The notes under the pieces were generated by a model that worked only from the letters and a program-made list of their open reading frames with translations, was not told where the DNA came from and made no database searches. From contig NZ_CP083809.1 of the NCBI RefSeq assembly GCF_020149765.1, positions 1,488,001 to 1,552,000 on the forward strand: 64,000 bases of DNA, in the 5' to 3' direction. Position 1 is the stretch's first letter, and each line of letters opens with the position of its first letter. This document shows, piece after piece, positions 51,397 to 61,542 of the stretch. A program made the translations under genes and the position numbers. This stretch comes from Pantoea agglomerans (GTDB lineage: Bacteria; Pseudomonadota; Gammaproteobacteria; Enterobacterales; Enterobacteriaceae).

Positions 51397-52239
51397 ATGG
51401 CAACAGAAAACACTCCGGTGTGGTTTATTTCAGGATGTTCGACAGGTTTTGGTCGTGAGCTGGCGCAGCAGACCATCGCGCGCGGCTTTAATGTGGTGGT
51501 GACGGCGCGCGACACCGGGAAAGTGGCCGATCTGGTTGCGGGCCACAGCAACGCGCTGGCGGTGACGCTCGACGTCACCCGCATGGAGAGCATCGACAGC
51601 GCGGTCAGGGCGGCGCTGGAAAAATTCGGCACCATCGACGTGCTGGTGAATAACGCCGGCTACGGCTACCAGAGCTCGGTGGAAGAGGGCGAGGATCGGG
51701 CGATTCGCGACCAGTTTGACGCCAACGTCTTCGGCCTGTTTGCCCTGACGCGCGCGGTATTGCCGACCCTGCGCCAGCAGCGCCGCGGCCATATTATTAA
51801 CATCACCTCGGTGGCGGGCTTTATCGGCTTTGCCAGCTCCGGCTACTACTCCGCCAGCAAGCACGCGGTCGAGGGCTGGTCCGACTCGCTGGCGCTGGAA
51901 ACCGCGCCGCTCGGCATTCACGTTACCTGCGTCGAGCCGGGCCCGTTCCGCACCGACTGGGCTGGCCGCTCGCTGCATCAGACGCCCAGCAAACTGCCAG
52001 ACTATGCGGAAACCGCGGCGGCGCGCATGAAGGCGACCGCTGAGAACAGCGGCACGCAGAAAGGCGATCCGGCGCGCGCGGCCCAGGCGATGATCGCCAT
52101 AACCGAGCACGATAATCCGCCGCGCCATCTGGTTATGGGCGCGTGGGGCTATGACGCGGTCACGGCGAAGCTGAAAGAGCGTCTGGCGCAGATTGAAGCC
52201 TGGAAGCAGACCTCGGTGGAAACCGACTTTCCAGAATAA
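51397..52239 (+). CDS. Short-chain dehydrogenase/reductase
   Basis: The 280-residue classical SDR has the nucleotide loop FISGCSTGFGRELAQ near residue 9, VNNAGYGYQ near residue 85, catalytic serine in INITSVAGF and the YYSASKHAVEGWSD catalytic YxxxK. CAGGAG precedes the ATG. The substrate is unknown. It lies between a terminator and a facing GGDEF-EAL gene and may be a single-gene unit. Confidence 0.87.
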   Translation: MATENTPVWFISGCSTGFGRELAQQTIARGFNVVVTARDTGKVADLVAGHSNALAVTLDVTRMESIDSAVRAALEKFGTIDVLVNNAGYGYQSSVEEGEDRAIRDQFDANVFGLFALTRAVLPTLRQQRRGHIINITSVAGFIGFASSGYYSASKHAVEGWSDSLALETAPLGIHVTCVEPGPFRTDWAGRSLHQTPSKLPDYAETAAARMKATAENSGTQKGDPARAAQAMIAITEHDNPPRHLVMGAWGYDAVTAKLKERLAQIEAWKQTSVETDFPE

Positions 52240-52276
52240 GTGAGGCTGCGCGCTGGCTGCCAGCGCGCACGCCGCT

Positions 52277-54433
52277 TTAGCGCATCCAGTCGCCCAGCCG
52301 TTCCAGCGGAACCGCCTTGCTGAAGAGATAGCCCTGCAGCTGATTGCAGCCCGCATCGGCCAGGGCGTTCATCTGTCCCGGCGTTTCCACCCCTTCCGCC
52401 GTCACCGTCAGCCCCATCGCATGTCCCAGCTTGACTACCGACTCAATAATCGCCACGGAATTCTCCGCCACGCCCAGCGACTGGGTAAAAGAGCGGTCGA
52501 TCTTGATTTTGTCCACCGGGAAGGTGCTGAGGTAGTTAAGGCTGGAGTAGCCGGTGCCGAAGTCGTCCAGCGCGATGCGGAAGCCAGCCTCGCGCAGGGC
52601 GATAATAATGGCGCGCGCCTCATGCTCATCCTCAATCAGCACCCCTTCGGTGATCTCCAGCTCGATACGCTGCGGATCGCCGCCGCTTTCCCGCACGATC
52701 TCCACCATCCGCGCGACGAAGCCACTGGCGCGGAACTGCACCGGCGAGACGTTTACCGCCACCGTTAAATCGGCAAAGCGCTGCTGGGTCTGGCAGGCCT
52801 CGCGCAGCACCCACTCCCCCAGCGGAATAATCAGCCCGGTCTCTTCGGCGATAGCGATAAAATCGCCGGGCGGGATGGCGCCGCGCGTCGGATGATCCCA
52901 GCGCAGCAGCGCCTCAACGGCCACCATATTTTTGCCGTCGATATCCATCAGCGGCTGGTACCAGACCGCCAGACCCTTGAAGTTTTGCAGCGCAACGCGC
53001 AGGTCGGCGGCGATGCTCTGTCGCGTGCGGATCGACTCGTCCATCACCCGTTCAAACTGACGATATTTGCCGCGCCCGCTGCTTTTCGCTTCATAGAGCG
53101 CGATGTCCGCTTTGCGCACCAGTTCCTGACGATCCACCCCATCTTTCGGCGCCAGCACCAGTCCAATGCTGGCGCCGCTCCACACCTCGCCGCCAAACAG
53201 CGGAAAGGGCTGGCTGAGCGCCTCGAGAATACGCTGCGCCAGCGCCTCGACCTGTCCGATATTATCGACCTCCGGCATCACCACCAGAAATTCGTCGCCG
53301 CCGATGCGCCCCACGGTATCGCAGGGGCGCATCAGGCTGGCGAGACGATGGGCGACGGCGATAATCAGCTCGTCGCCGGCGTGATGGCCGTAGGTGTCGT
53401 TGATATTTTTAAAGCGGTCGAGATCGATCAGCAGCAGCGCCACGCGCTGTTCGTGTCGCGTCGCCAGCGCCAGCGCCTGGGTCAGCCGATCCTCTACCAG
53501 CGCGCGGTTCGGCAGGCCGGTCAGCACGTCGTGAAAGGCCAGATGCAGCGCCTGCGCTTCGCTGGCGCCGAGCTTCAGCATCGACTGCGACAGCTTCAGG
53601 GAAGAGGTCCAGAGCCGCCACACCATATAGAGGCAGAGCAGCATCACCACCAGCACGGCGATGCCGGTTGAGGGGCCGATGGTGCGCAGCATCTCCGCGC
53701 CGGGCCGCGCCGGGCTCCAGTTGATATAGCCGACGTCGCCGGCCGCTGGCGACTTCAGCATAAAGCGCGCCGGGGCGACGGGCGGCGCGCCGGGATCGGA
53801 GTAGTGCAGCCCCTTGAGCTGGCTGCGCTCCGCCAGGGCGGCAAGATAGCCGTCGTCGAGATACTTCAGGCTGACCAGCATAAAGCGCGGCGCGCTCTGC
53901 GCAGCATGGTGAATGGTGCCGATGGCCAGCGCCGCCACGCGGCCGTCGACGCGGGCGAGATCCACCGCCTCCTGCGGCGCGGCGCGCAGCAGCGCGCTGG
54001 TTAAAATCGTCTGCACGCCAGCATCGCGCGCCGGTTCGGGCAGCAGCGCGCCGTTGCGCCACGCCTGCACCGGCCGACGCCCCTCGTCCAGAACCATAAT
54101 CAGCTGATGGCCGAACATCTCATAGAGCCAGCGGCCTACGTTGTCATCCAGCCAGTGCTGGTCGGGCTGAGCTGCGTCGAGATGCGTTTGCAGCGGCGTC
54201 CAGCGCGACAGGCTGTTTAGCTGGCGCTGATGTTCCGCCAGGCTCTGGGAAAAAGAGGCTTCAATCATTCGCTGCTGCTGCGCCAGCGCTTTCTGGTTGC
54301 TGATTGCGGTACTGAGAAACAGACCGGTTCCGGCCCCTGCCAGCGTCAGGAGCAGGATCGCCGCCAGCGGCAACAACACTTCACGAATAAAACTGCCGCG
54401 AAAGCCCGCGGAAAGTTTGGCGCTGTTAATCAT
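52277..54433 (-). CDS. Membrane GGDEF-EAL cyclic-di-GMP enzyme
   Basis: The 718-residue protein has two membrane helices (about residues 17-40 and 250-272) enclosing a periplasmic sensor domain of CHASE4-like size. A GGDEF domain (about 295-455) and an EAL domain (about 465-715) follow. The GGDEF motif is intact (GRIGGDEFLVVMP), and a product-inhibition I-site RPCD stands five residues before it. The EAL domain keeps EALLRW, DDFGTGYSS and KIKIDRSF. Both domains look active, so the net effect on c-di-GMP cannot be predicted. It is transcribed towards the SDR gene. Confidence 0.9.
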   Translation of the reverse strand: MINSAKLSAGFRGSFIREVLLPLAAILLLTLAGAGTGLFLSTAISNQKALAQQQRMIEASFSQSLAEHQRQLNSLSRWTPLQTHLDAAQPDQHWLDDNVGRWLYEMFGHQLIMVLDEGRRPVQAWRNGALLPEPARDAGVQTILTSALLRAAPQEAVDLARVDGRVAALAIGTIHHAAQSAPRFMLVSLKYLDDGYLAALAERSQLKGLHYSDPGAPPVAPARFMLKSPAAGDVGYINWSPARPGAEMLRTIGPSTGIAVLVVMLLCLYMVWRLWTSSLKLSQSMLKLGASEAQALHLAFHDVLTGLPNRALVEDRLTQALALATRHEQRVALLLIDLDRFKNINDTYGHHAGDELIIAVAHRLASLMRPCDTVGRIGGDEFLVVMPEVDNIGQVEALAQRILEALSQPFPLFGGEVWSGASIGLVLAPKDGVDRQELVRKADIALYEAKSSGRGKYRQFERVMDESIRTRQSIAADLRVALQNFKGLAVWYQPLMDIDGKNMVAVEALLRWDHPTRGAIPPGDFIAIAEETGLIIPLGEWVLREACQTQQRFADLTVAVNVSPVQFRASGFVARMVEIVRESGGDPQRIELEITEGVLIEDEHEARAIIIALREAGFRIALDDFGTGYSSLNYLSTFPVDKIKIDRSFTQSLGVAENSVAIIESVVKLGHAMGLTVTAEGVETPGQMNALADAGCNQLQGYLFSKAVPLERLGDWMR

Positions 54434-54751
54434 TTTACCTGTTCACGTCGTCATCCTGTGTCAGTTAATAGCCTGGCAGAAATCCCTCAGCCTGCACGTC
54501 ACAGGAGGTGCAAGATTGTGACTGATTACGCACTAAAAAATACAGATGTGGATACGCAGGTCAAACCGTTCAGCAGCGTTAATTAATCGCCCCGCATTTC
54601 GCTGCTCCGTTGAGCGCCACCGGGTGGAATTCATCGTCGCGTCACTGCACGGTCACCATCCTGTCATCTCTGCAGGTCAAGGTAGTGGCCAACACGCAGC
54701 CGGGCTGACCGCTGCGCTCCCCACTCAGTCAAGGTTGAGGATCTGTTCAAG
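54434..54751. other. Divergent GGDEF-EAL/phnF intergenic region
   Basis: 318 bp without a gene. The right part (54628-54667) holds the Pho boxes listed separately. At 54493-54512, TGCAC and GTGCA face each other across 10 bases, an unidentified inverted repeat. The leftward promoter of the GGDEF-EAL gene should also lie here, but I cannot place it. Confidence 0.5.
54628..54667 (+). promoter_or_regulatory. Tandem Pho boxes before phnF
   Basis: Four 7-base units at 11-base steps: AATTCAT (54628), GCGTCAC (54639), CGGTCAC (54650) and CTGTCAT (54661). The last three match the PhoB half-site CTGTCAT in five to seven positions, and the first is weak. PhoB binds such 11-bp direct repeats, so the operon should be induced by phosphate starvation. 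A -10 is not obvious. Confidence 0.72.
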
Positions 54752-55465
54752 ATGGAGATATCCAGACATCCGACCACTGTTTACCAGGCCGTCGCCGCGC
54801 AGCTGGAGCAGGCGCTGCGCGAGAACTACCGCAGCGGCGACTATCTGCCTTCCGAACAACAGCTGGCCGAGCGCTATGAGGTCAACCGCCACACGCTGCG
54901 GCGCGCGGTAGACGAACTGGTCAACAAAGGTCTGCTGCAGCGCCGTCACGGCGTTGGCATCCTGGTGCTGATGCGCCCTTACGACTATCCGCTGCATGCG
55001 CAGGCGCGCTTTAGCCAGAACCTGATGGAGCAGGGCAGCCATCCCACCAGCGAGCGGCTGCTGGCGGTGCTGCGGCCGGCCAGCGCCGACGTCGCCAGCG
55101 CGCTGGGGGTGGCCGAGGGCGACAGCGTGATCCATCTGCGTACGCTGCGCCGGGTGAACGGCATGCCGGTCTGCGTGATTAACCACTTTCTGCCCGATCT
55201 GAACTGGTGGCCGGCGCTGCAGCGCTTCAGCAGCGGCTCGCTGCACGACTTTCTGCAGCAGCACGGCGGCCACCAGCTGGCCCGCAGCCAGACCCGCATC
55301 AGCACGCGCCGCGCGCAGGCCAAAGAGTGCCGCCTGCTGGAGATCGCGCTGCACGCGCCGCTGCTCTGCGTGCGCACCCTGAACCGCACCCGCGACGGCG
55401 CGCTGGCGGAGTACTCCGTCAGCCTGACGCGCGGCGATATGATCGAACTGACCCTGGAGCACTGA
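54752..55465 (+). CDS. phnF: GntR-family regulator PhnF
   Basis: The 237-residue GntR/HutC-type protein has a winged helix (residues 14-60: SGDYLPSEQQLAERYEVNRHTL, then QRRHGVGILVLMRP) and a C-terminal UTRA ligand domain. SFixed E. coli PhnF features are ARFSQNLMEQGSHPTSE and YSVSLTRGDMIE. It probably tunes phn expression in response to a phosphonate-pathway ligand. It overlaps phnG by one base (TGATG). A GAGG stands 12 bases before the ATG, a weak spacing for translation. Confidence 0.92.
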   Translation: MEISRHPTTVYQAVAAQLEQALRENYRSGDYLPSEQQLAERYEVNRHTLRRAVDELVNKGLLQRRHGVGILVLMRPYDYPLHAQARFSQNLMEQGSHPTSERLLAVLRPASADVASALGVAEGDSVIHLRTLRRVNGMPVCVINHFLPDLNWWPALQRFSSGSLHDFLQQHGGHQLARSQTRISTRRAQAKECRLLEIALHAPLLCVRTLNRTRDGALAEYSVSLTRGDMIELTLEH

Positions 55466-55911
55466 TGGAAAGCATAACCCAACGACAGCAGTGGCTGTCG
55501 GTGCTGGCGCACAGCAGCGCGTCGGCGCTGGCGCAGCACTGGCAGGCGCTGCGCCTCTCGCCGCGCTTCTCGCTGATCCGTCCGGCGGAAATCGGCCTGA
55601 CGCGGCTGATGGCGCGCATGGGCGCCAGCGGCAAGCGCTTTGTTATGGGCGACGCCACCGTGACGCGCGCCGTGGTGCAGCTGGAGGACGGCACGCTTGG
55701 CTACAGCTACGTGCTGGGCCGCGACAAGGCGCACGCCGAGCGCTGCGCCCTGATAGACGCGCTGCTGCAGCAGCCGCAGACCCACGCGCTGCTGACCGAA
55801 AAAGTGATAACGCCGCTGGCGGCCCTGCGCGAGGAGCAGCGCCAGCTGCGGGCGCGCGAGATCGCCAGCTCGAAAGTAGATTTCTTTACGCTGGTTCGCG
55901 GAGATAACTGA
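55465..55911 (+). CDS. phnG: C-P lyase core subunit PhnG
   Basis: The 148-residue core-complex subunit of carbon-phosphorus lyase has E. coli PhnG features in RMGASGKRFVMGDATVTRAVVQ and GYSYVLGRDKAHAERCALIDALLQ. With PhnH, I and J it forms the core complex. With PhnI and PhnL it is linked to exchange of adenine in ATP for the phosphonate. Its ATG overlaps the phnF stop (TGATG) and its stop overlaps the phnH start. Confidence 0.93.
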   Translation: MESITQRQQWLSVLAHSSASALAQHWQALRLSPRFSLIRPAEIGLTRLMARMGASGKRFVMGDATVTRAVVQLEDGTLGYSYVLGRDKAHAERCALIDALLQQPQTHALLTEKVITPLAALREEQRQLRAREIASSKVDFFTLVRGDN

Positions 55912-56486
55912 TGACTTTACTGGCTAGTTTTAACCATCCGGTGGCCGATGCGCAGCGCGCCTTCCGCCGCATTCTGAAAGCGATGAGCGAGCCGGGCGTG
56001 ATGGTCTCGCTGCCGCTGGCGCAGGGCTGGGGCGCGCTGTCGCCCGCCGCGACCGCGGTGCTGCTGACGCTGGTGGATCAGGAGAGTCCGCTGTGGATCG
56101 ATCCGCAGGTCGATAACCCCATCCTGCGCAGCAACCTGCGCTTCCATACCGGTGCGCCGCTGAGCGAGAGTCGCGACGCCCCGTTTGCGCTGAGCCATGC
56201 CGCCAGCAGCCCCCGCCCGGCGGCGTTCGCCGCAGGGGACAACCTGGCGCCGGAAAAGAGCACCACGCTGATTATTGAGGTGCCGTCGCTTAACGGCGGG
56301 CTGACGCTGCGCCTCTCCGGGCCGGGCCTGCGCGAGACGCGCGCTATCGCGCCACAGCTGCCGGAGAGCGTGCTGGACTATCTGCGCAACCGTCCGCATC
56401 CCTTTCCGCAGGGGGTCGATCTTATCTTCACCTGCGGCGAAGCGATGATGGCGCTGCCGCGCACCACCCGCGTGGAGGTGTGCTGA
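55911..56486 (+). CDS. phnH: C-P lyase core subunit PhnH
   Basis: The 191-residue subunit has the family segments FNHPVADAQRAFRRILKAMSEPG near the N-terminus, LTLVDQESPLWID and GVDLIFTCGEAMMALPRTTRV at the C-terminus. PhnH is a PLP-transferase-like fold without cofactor that docks on the PhnGIJ core. Its start and stop overlap neighbours by one base each. Confidence 0.93.
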   Translation: MTLLASFNHPVADAQRAFRRILKAMSEPGVMVSLPLAQGWGALSPAATAVLLTLVDQESPLWIDPQVDNPILRSNLRFHTGAPLSESRDAPFALSHAASSPRPAAFAAGDNLAPEKSTTLIIEVPSLNGGLTLRLSGPGLRETRAIAPQLPESVLDYLRNRPHPFPQGVDLIFTCGEAMMALPRTTRVEVC

Positions 56487-57562
56487 TGTACGTAGCCGTT
56501 AAAGGAGGCGAGAAGGCGATTGCCAATGCCCATCAGCTGCAGGCGGACCTGCGGCGCGGCGCGCGCGAGGTGGCGGAGCTGGGCTGCGACCAGGTGGCGC
56601 AGCAGCTTGGCCTGGCGGTCGACCGCGTGATGACCGAGGGCGGCATCTACGATCCCGAGCTGGCGGCGCTGGCGATCAAGCAGGCGAGCGGCGACCTGGT
56701 GGAGGCGATTTTCCTGCTGCGCGCCTACCGCACCACGCTGCCGCGCCTCGCCGACAGCGCACCGCTGGCGACCGGCGACATGCGCCTCGAGCGCCGCATC
56801 TCCGCCGTCTATAAAGATCTGCCTGGCGGCCAGGTGCTGGGCCCGACCTGTGACTACAGCCACCGCCTGCTCGACTTTACGCTGCTGGCCAACGGCGACG
56901 CCCCGGCCGCGCCGCGCGCCGACGAGGCGCTGGCCGCGCGCTGTCCCCATATGTTCACCATGATGAGCGATGAAGGGCTGGCGGCGCGGGAAACTGACGA
57001 CGGCAGCGAGCCGGTGGATATCACCCGCGAACCGATGGGCTTCCCGGCGTCGCGCGCGGCGCGCCTGCAGCAGCTGGTGCGCGGCGATGAAGGCTTTCTG
57101 CTGGCGCTCGGCTACTCGACCCAGCGCGGCTACGGCCGCACCCATCCCTTCGCCGGGGAGATCCGCACCGGCTACCTCAGCGTCAGCATCTGTCCGGATG
57201 AGCTCGATTTCGAGCTGGAGATCGGCGAAGTGCTGCTGACCGAATGTGAAATGGTCAACGGCTTCACCACCCAGGGCAGAGAGGCGCCGCACTTTACCCG
57301 CGGCTACGGGCTGGTATTTGGCCGCGCCGAGCGTAAGGCGATGGCGATGGCGCTGGTGGATCGCGCGCTGCAAACCCGCGAGCACGACGAGCGCGTCACC
57401 AGCCCGGCGCAGGACGAGGAGTTTGTGCTGGCGCACGCCGATAACGTCGAGGCCGCCGGCTTCGTCTCTCACCTTAAACTGCCGCACTACGTCGATTTTC
57501 AGGCGGAGCTGGCGCTGCTGAAGCGCCTGCGTCAGGAGCACGAGGAGCGCAATCATGGCTGA
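56486..57562 (+). CDS. phnI: C-P lyase core subunit PhnI
   Basis: The 358-residue subunit has MYVAVKGGEKAIANAHQL at the start and VDRVMTEGGIYDPELAALAIKQ near residue 48. SEPVDITREPMGFPASRAARLQ and GYSTQRGYGRTHPFAGEIR lie in the middle. PhnI catalyses displacement of adenine from ATP by the phosphonate, forming the ribose-linked triphosphate intermediate. ATG 56486 lies on the phnH stop (TGATG). Confidence 0.94.
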   Translation: MYVAVKGGEKAIANAHQLQADLRRGAREVAELGCDQVAQQLGLAVDRVMTEGGIYDPELAALAIKQASGDLVEAIFLLRAYRTTLPRLADSAPLATGDMRLERRISAVYKDLPGGQVLGPTCDYSHRLLDFTLLANGDAPAAPRADEALAARCPHMFTMMSDEGLAARETDDGSEPVDITREPMGFPASRAARLQQLVRGDEGFLLALGYSTQRGYGRTHPFAGEIRTGYLSVSICPDELDFELEIGEVLLTECEMVNGFTTQGREAPHFTRGYGLVFGRAERKAMAMALVDRALQTREHDERVTSPAQDEEFVLAHADNVEAAGFVSHLKLPHYVDFQAELALLKRLRQEHEERNHG

Positions 57563-58403
57563 ACTGAGCGGCTATAACTCCGGCTATCTCGACGAGCAGA
57601 CTAAGCGCGCCATCCGCCGCGCCATCCTGAAAGCGGTGGCGATCCCCGGCTATCAGGTGCCGTTCGCCGGACGGGAGATGCCGATGCCCTACGGCTGGGG
57701 CACCGGCGGCATTCAGATCACCGCCAGCGTTATCGGCGACGCCGACGTGCTGAAGGTGATCGATCAGGGGGCGGACGACACCACCAACGCGGTGTCGATC
57801 CGCCGTTTCTTTCAGCGCGTCAGCGGCGCGGCGACCACCGAGCGCACCACCGACGCCACCCTGATCCAGACGCGCCACCGCATCCCGGAGACGCCGCTGG
57901 CGGAGGATCAGATCCTGATTTTCCAGGTGCCGATCCCTGAACCGCTGCGCTTTATTGAGCCGCGCGAAACGGAAACCCGCACCATGCACGCGCTGGAGGA
58001 GTATGGCGTGATGCAGGTGAAGCTCTATGAAGATATCGCGCGCTACGGCCATATCGCCACCACCTACGCCTATCCGGTAAAGGTTAACGATCGCTACGTG
58101 ATGGACCCGTCGCCGATCCCGAAATTTGATAACCCGAAGATGCATATGATGCCCGCGCTGCAGCTGTTCGGCGCAGGCCGTGAAAAGCGTATCTATGCGC
58201 TGCCGCCCTATACCAAAGTCGAGAGCCTCGATTTCGAGGACCACCCCTTTACCGTGCAGCAGTGGGAGGAGCCCTGCGCCCTGTGCGGTTCGCGCCACAG
58301 CTATCTCGACGAAGTGGTGATGGATGATCGGGGCACGCGTCTTTTTGTCTGCTCCGACACCGACTTTTGCCATCAGCAGCAGGAACAGCAACATGCACAG
58401 TGA
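57555..58403 (+). CDS. phnJ: Radical-SAM C-P lyase PhnJ
   Basis: The 282-residue radical-SAM C-P lyase has G32, C241, C244, C266 and C272 at the E. coli positions (PGY, CALCG, LFVCSD, FCHQQ). C241, C244 and C266 bind the 4Fe-4S cluster, C272 forms the thiyl radical and G32 the glycyl radical. It breaks the C-P bond of 5-phospho-ribose phosphonates and releases a hydrocarbon. It overlaps phnI by 8 bases and phnK by 11. Confidence 0.96.
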   Translation: MAELSGYNSGYLDEQTKRAIRRAILKAVAIPGYQVPFAGREMPMPYGWGTGGIQITASVIGDADVLKVIDQGADDTTNAVSIRRFFQRVSGAATTERTTDATLIQTRHRIPETPLAEDQILIFQVPIPEPLRFIEPRETETRTMHALEEYGVMQVKLYEDIARYGHIATTYAYPVKVNDRYVMDPSPIPKFDNPKMHMMPALQLFGAGREKRIYALPPYTKVESLDFEDHPFTVQQWEEPCALCGSRHSYLDEVVMDDRGTRLFVCSDTDFCHQQQEQQHAQ

Positions 58404-59154
58404 ACAGCCGCTGCTTGCGGTTAATAACCTGACGCACCTCTACGCGCCGGGCAAAGGCTTCGAAGCCGTGAGTTTCGATCTCTATCCCGGCGAAGTGCTG
58501 GGCATCGTCGGCGAGTCCGGCTCCGGCAAAACCACGCTGCTGCGCAGCCTCTCCGCGCGCCTGACGCCGCAGCAGGGCAGCATTCTCTACCGCCAGCGCG
58601 ACCTCTACGCACTGTCGGAGAGCGATCGCCGCCGCCTGCTGCGGACCGAATGGGGCGTGGTGCATCAGCACCCCCTTGACGGGCTGCGCCCCCAGGTCAC
58701 CGCGGGCGGCAATATCGGCGAGCGGCTGATGGCGGTAGGCAACCGCCACTACGGCGATATCCGCGCCCAGGCGGGCCGCTGGCTGCAGGAGGTGGAGATC
58801 GCCGCCAGCCGCATCGACGATCTGCCCACCACCTTTTCCGGCGGCATGCAGCAGCGCCTGCAGATCGCCCGCAACCTGGTTACCCAGCCGAAGCTGGTGT
58901 TTATGGACGAGCCGACCGGCGGCCTGGACGTGTCGGTGCAGGCGCGCCTGCTCGATCTGCTGCGCACCCTGGTGCGCGAGCTGAATCTGGCGGTGATTAT
59001 TGTCACCCACGATCTCGGCGTGGCGCGCCTGCTCGCGCACCGGCTGCTGGTGATGAAGCAGGGCCGCGTGGTGGAGAGCGGCCTGACCGACCGCGTGCTG
59101 GACGATCCTCACCATCCCTATACCCAGCTGCTGGTTTCATCGGTGCTCAACTAA
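58393..59154 (+). CDS. phnK: C-P lyase complex ABC ATPase PhnK
   Basis: The 253-residue ATPase has Walker [10 protein letters not shown], signature [15 protein letters not shown] and Walker [13 protein letters not shown], with [12 protein letters not shown] following. PhnK binds the C-P lyase core complex and has no permease partner. The ATG at 58393 lies inside the 3' end of phnJ, the E. coli arrangement. Confidence 0.94.
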   Translation: MHSEQPLLAVNNLTHLYAPGKGFEAVSFDLYPGEVLGIVGESGSGKTTLLRSLSARLTPQQGSILYRQRDLYALSESDRRRLLRTEWGVVHQHPLDGLRPQVTAGGNIGERLMAVGNRHYGDIRAQAGRWLQEVEIAASRIDDLPTTFSGGMQQRLQIARNLVTQPKLVFMDEPTGGLDVSVQARLLDLLRTLVRELNLAVIIVTHDLGVARLLAHRLLVMKQGRVVESGLTDRVLDDPHHPYTQLLVSSVLN

Positions 59155-59873
59155 TGACGGATAACCCCATGAACATACAACTGCGCGTCGAGAATCTGTG
59201 CAAAACCTTTGTGCTGCACAACCAGGGAGGGGCTGAACTGCCGGTTTTGCAAAACGCCTCGCTTGAGGTGGCTGCGGGGGAGGTGGTGGTGCTGCACGGC
59301 CGCTCCGGCAGCGGCAAATCGACGCTGCTGCGCGCGCTCTACGGCAACTATCAGGCCAACAGCGGCCATATCTGGCTGCGCCACGACGGCGCATGGATCG
59401 ATATGGCGCACGCCCCGGCGCGTCAAATGCTGGCGATGCGCCGCGACACCCTCGGCTGGGTCAGTCAGTTTCTGCGCGTGATCCCGCGCGTCCCGACGCT
59501 GGAAATCGTGATGCAGCCGCTGCTGGAGCGCGGCGTGGCGCGCGCCTTTTGCGAGAAGCGCGCAAAAGAGTTGCTGACGCGGCTTAACGTGCCGTCGCGC
59601 CTCTGGTCGCTGGCCCCCTCGACCTTCTCCGGCGGCGAGCAGCAGCGCGTCAATATCGCGCGCGGCTTTATCGCCGACTATCCGGTGCTGCTGCTGGACG
59701 AGCCGACCGCCTCGCTGGATAAGGCCAACAGCACAGCGGTGGTGGAGCTGATCGAGCAGGCGCGCGCGCGCGGCGCGGCGATTGTCGGCATTTTTCACGA
59801 TGAAGCGGTGCGCGAACGGGTGGCGGATCGCCTGCACGTTATGCAGCCGGTTAACAGCGGAGCGGAAGCATGA
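59154..59873 (+). CDS. phnL: C-P lyase complex ABC ATPase PhnL
   Basis: The 239-residue ABC-type protein has Walker [10 protein letters not shown], signature [15 protein letters not shown] and Walker [13 protein letters not shown]. It stacks with PhnK on the core complex. ATG 59154 overlaps the phnK stop (TAATG). A second ATG at 59169 gives [14 protein letters not shown], nearer the E. coli start, and is the main alternative. Confidence 0.93.
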   Translation: MTDNPMNIQLRVENLCKTFVLHNQGGAELPVLQNASLEVAAGEVVVLHGRSGSGKSTLLRALYGNYQANSGHIWLRHDGAWIDMAHAPARQMLAMRRDTLGWVSQFLRVIPRVPTLEIVMQPLLERGVARAFCEKRAKELLTRLNVPSRLWSLAPSTFSGGEQQRVNIARGFIADYPVLLLDEPTASLDKANSTAVVELIEQARARGAAIVGIFHDEAVRERVADRLHVMQPVNSGAEA

Positions 59874-61006
59874 TTATCAACCATGTTCATCTGATTCTGG
59901 AAAATGAGCTGGTGGCGGGATCGCTGGAGATGCGTGACGGCCTGATCGCCAGCTTTAGCGAAACCCCGAGCCGCCAGCCCGGCGCGCTGGACGGCGAGGG
60001 CGGCTATCTGCTGCCCGGCCTGGTGGAGCTGCACACCGACAATCTCGATAAGTTTTTCGCCCCGCGGCCGAAGGTGGACTGGCCCGCCCACTCGGCGATG
60101 AGCAGCCACGACGCACTCATGGTGGCCAGTGGCATCACCACGGTGCTGGACGCCATCGGCGTCGGCGACGTGCGCGACGGCGGCCATCGTCTCGATAACC
60201 TGAGCAAAATGATCAACGCCATCCGCGACAGCAACCGCAAAGGGTTGAACCGCGCCGAGCATCGGCTGCACCTGCGCTGCGAGCTGCCGCATCACGCCAC
60301 GCTGCCGCTGTTCGAGGCGCTGATGAGCACCCCGGAGCTGTCGCTGGTGTCGCTGATGGATCACTCGCCGGGCCAGCGGCAGTACGCCTCGCTGGAGAAG
60401 TACCGCGAATATTACCAGGGCAAATACGCGCTCAACGACCAGCAGATGGATGCCTTTGAGCAGGAGCAGCTGACGCTGGCGGCACAGTGGTCGCAGCCGA
60501 ACCGCGAGGGGATCGCCGCGCTCTGCCGCGCGCGCAATATCGCCATTGCCAGCCACGACGACGCCACCGAGGCGCACGTTGAGGAGTCGCACGGCGTCGG
60601 CAGCGCCATCGCCGAGTTTCCCACCACGCTGGCGGCGGCGCGCGCCTCGCGCGCCAGAGGGATGCAGATCCTGATGGGCGCGCCCAATATCGTGCGCGGC
60701 GGCTCTCACTCCGGCAACGTCGCCGCCTGGGCGCTGGCGGCGGAGGGGCTGCTCGATATTCTCTCCTCCGACTACTATCCGGCATCGCTGCTCGACGCGG
60801 CGTTCCGCCTCGCCGCCGACGAGCGTAATCCGCTTATGCTGCCGCAGGCGGTGGCGCTGGTGACGTGCAATCCGGCGCGCGCCCTCGGCCTGACGGATCG
60901 CGGCACGATCGCCGAAGGCCGCCGCGCCGATCTGGTGCTGGCGCATACCGACCACGGCCATCCGCATATTCGTCACGTCTGGTCGCAGGGCAGGCAGGTC
61001 TACTGA
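59870..61006 (+). CDS. phnM: Phosphonate triphosphate hydrolase PhnM
   Basis: The 378-residue metal-dependent amidohydrolase-fold protein has metal-site histidines in [15 protein letters not shown] (residues about 53-66), [10 protein letters not shown] and [15 protein letters not shown]. It cleaves the ribose-triphosphonate intermediate to release pyrophosphate, giving the 5-phospho form used by PhnJ. It overlaps phnL by 4 bases and phnN by one. Confidence 0.94.
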   Translation: MIINHVHLILENELVAGSLEMRDGLIASFSETPSRQPGALDGEGGYLLPGLVELHTDNLDKFFAPRPKVDWPAHSAMSSHDALMVASGITTVLDAIGVGDVRDGGHRLDNLSKMINAIRDSNRKGLNRAEHRLHLRCELPHHATLPLFEALMSTPELSLVSLMDHSPGQRQYASLEKYREYYQGKYALNDQQMDAFEQEQLTLAAQWSQPNREGIAALCRARNIAIASHDDATEAHVEESHGVGSAIAEFPTTLAAARASRARGMQILMGAPNIVRGGSHSGNVAAWALAAEGLLDILSSDYYPASLLDAAFRLAADERNPLMLPQAVALVTCNPARALGLTDRGTIAEGRRADLVLAHTDHGHPHIRHVWSQGRQVY

Positions 61007-61542
61007 TGGCGCGCCTGATCTGGCTTATCGGGCCGTCAGGCTCGGGCAAAGACAGCCTGCTCAACGCGCTGCGCGAAGCGCCGCCGCCGAATCTGCTGAT
61101 CGCGCATCGCTATATCACGCGGGCGGCGGACGCGGGCGGCGAGAACCATATCGCCCTGACCGAAGCGGAGTTCACGCGCCGCGCGGCGCAGGGGCTGTTT
61201 GCCCTGCGCTGGACGGCGCACGGCCTGCACTACGGCCTCGGGCTGGAGATCGACCTCTGGCTGGCGCGCGGCCACCAGGTGCTGGTCAACGGCTCGCGCC
61301 ACCATCTGCCGCAGGCGCAGGCACGCTACGGCGCGCGGCTGCTGCCGCTCTGCCTGACGGTGGCGCCGGAGGTGCTGGCGGCGCGTCTGCGCCAGCGCGG
61401 GCGTGAGAGCGAGAGCGAGATCGCGCGGCGGCTGGATCGCGCCGCGCACGCGCCGCCGGCGGGCTGCTACCTGCTGAACAACAACGGCGCGCTGTCGCAG
61501 ACCCTGCTGCAGCTGCGCCAGCTGCTGGAGCCGCTGCCATGA
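61006..61542 (+). CDS. phnN: Ribose 1,5-bisphosphokinase PhnN
   Basis: The 178-residue kinase has Walker [19 protein letters not shown] at about residue 6, then HRYITR and LDRA segments typical of guanylate-kinase-like PhnN. It phosphorylates ribose 1,5-bisphosphate to PRPP. The ATG at 61006 lies on the phnM stop (TGATG). A longer open frame upstream lies inside phnM and is rejected. phnP follows directly with a 4-base overlap, so there is no space for phnO. Confidence 0.92.
   Translation: MARLIWLIGPSGSGKDSLLNALREAPPPNLLIAHRYITRAADAGGENHIALTEAEFTRRAAQGLFALRWTAHGLHYGLGLEIDLWLARGHQVLVNGSRHHLPQAQARYGARLLPLCLTVAPEVLAARLRQRGRESESEIARRLDRAAHAPPAGCYLLNNNGALSQTLLQLRQLLEPLP

Noticed and set aside
54493..54512. 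TGCAC...GTGCA inverted repeat as an NtrC site
   Set aside because: The half-sites are 10 bases apart and not 7, and there is no -24/-12 motif downstream. It is noted only as an inverted repeat.
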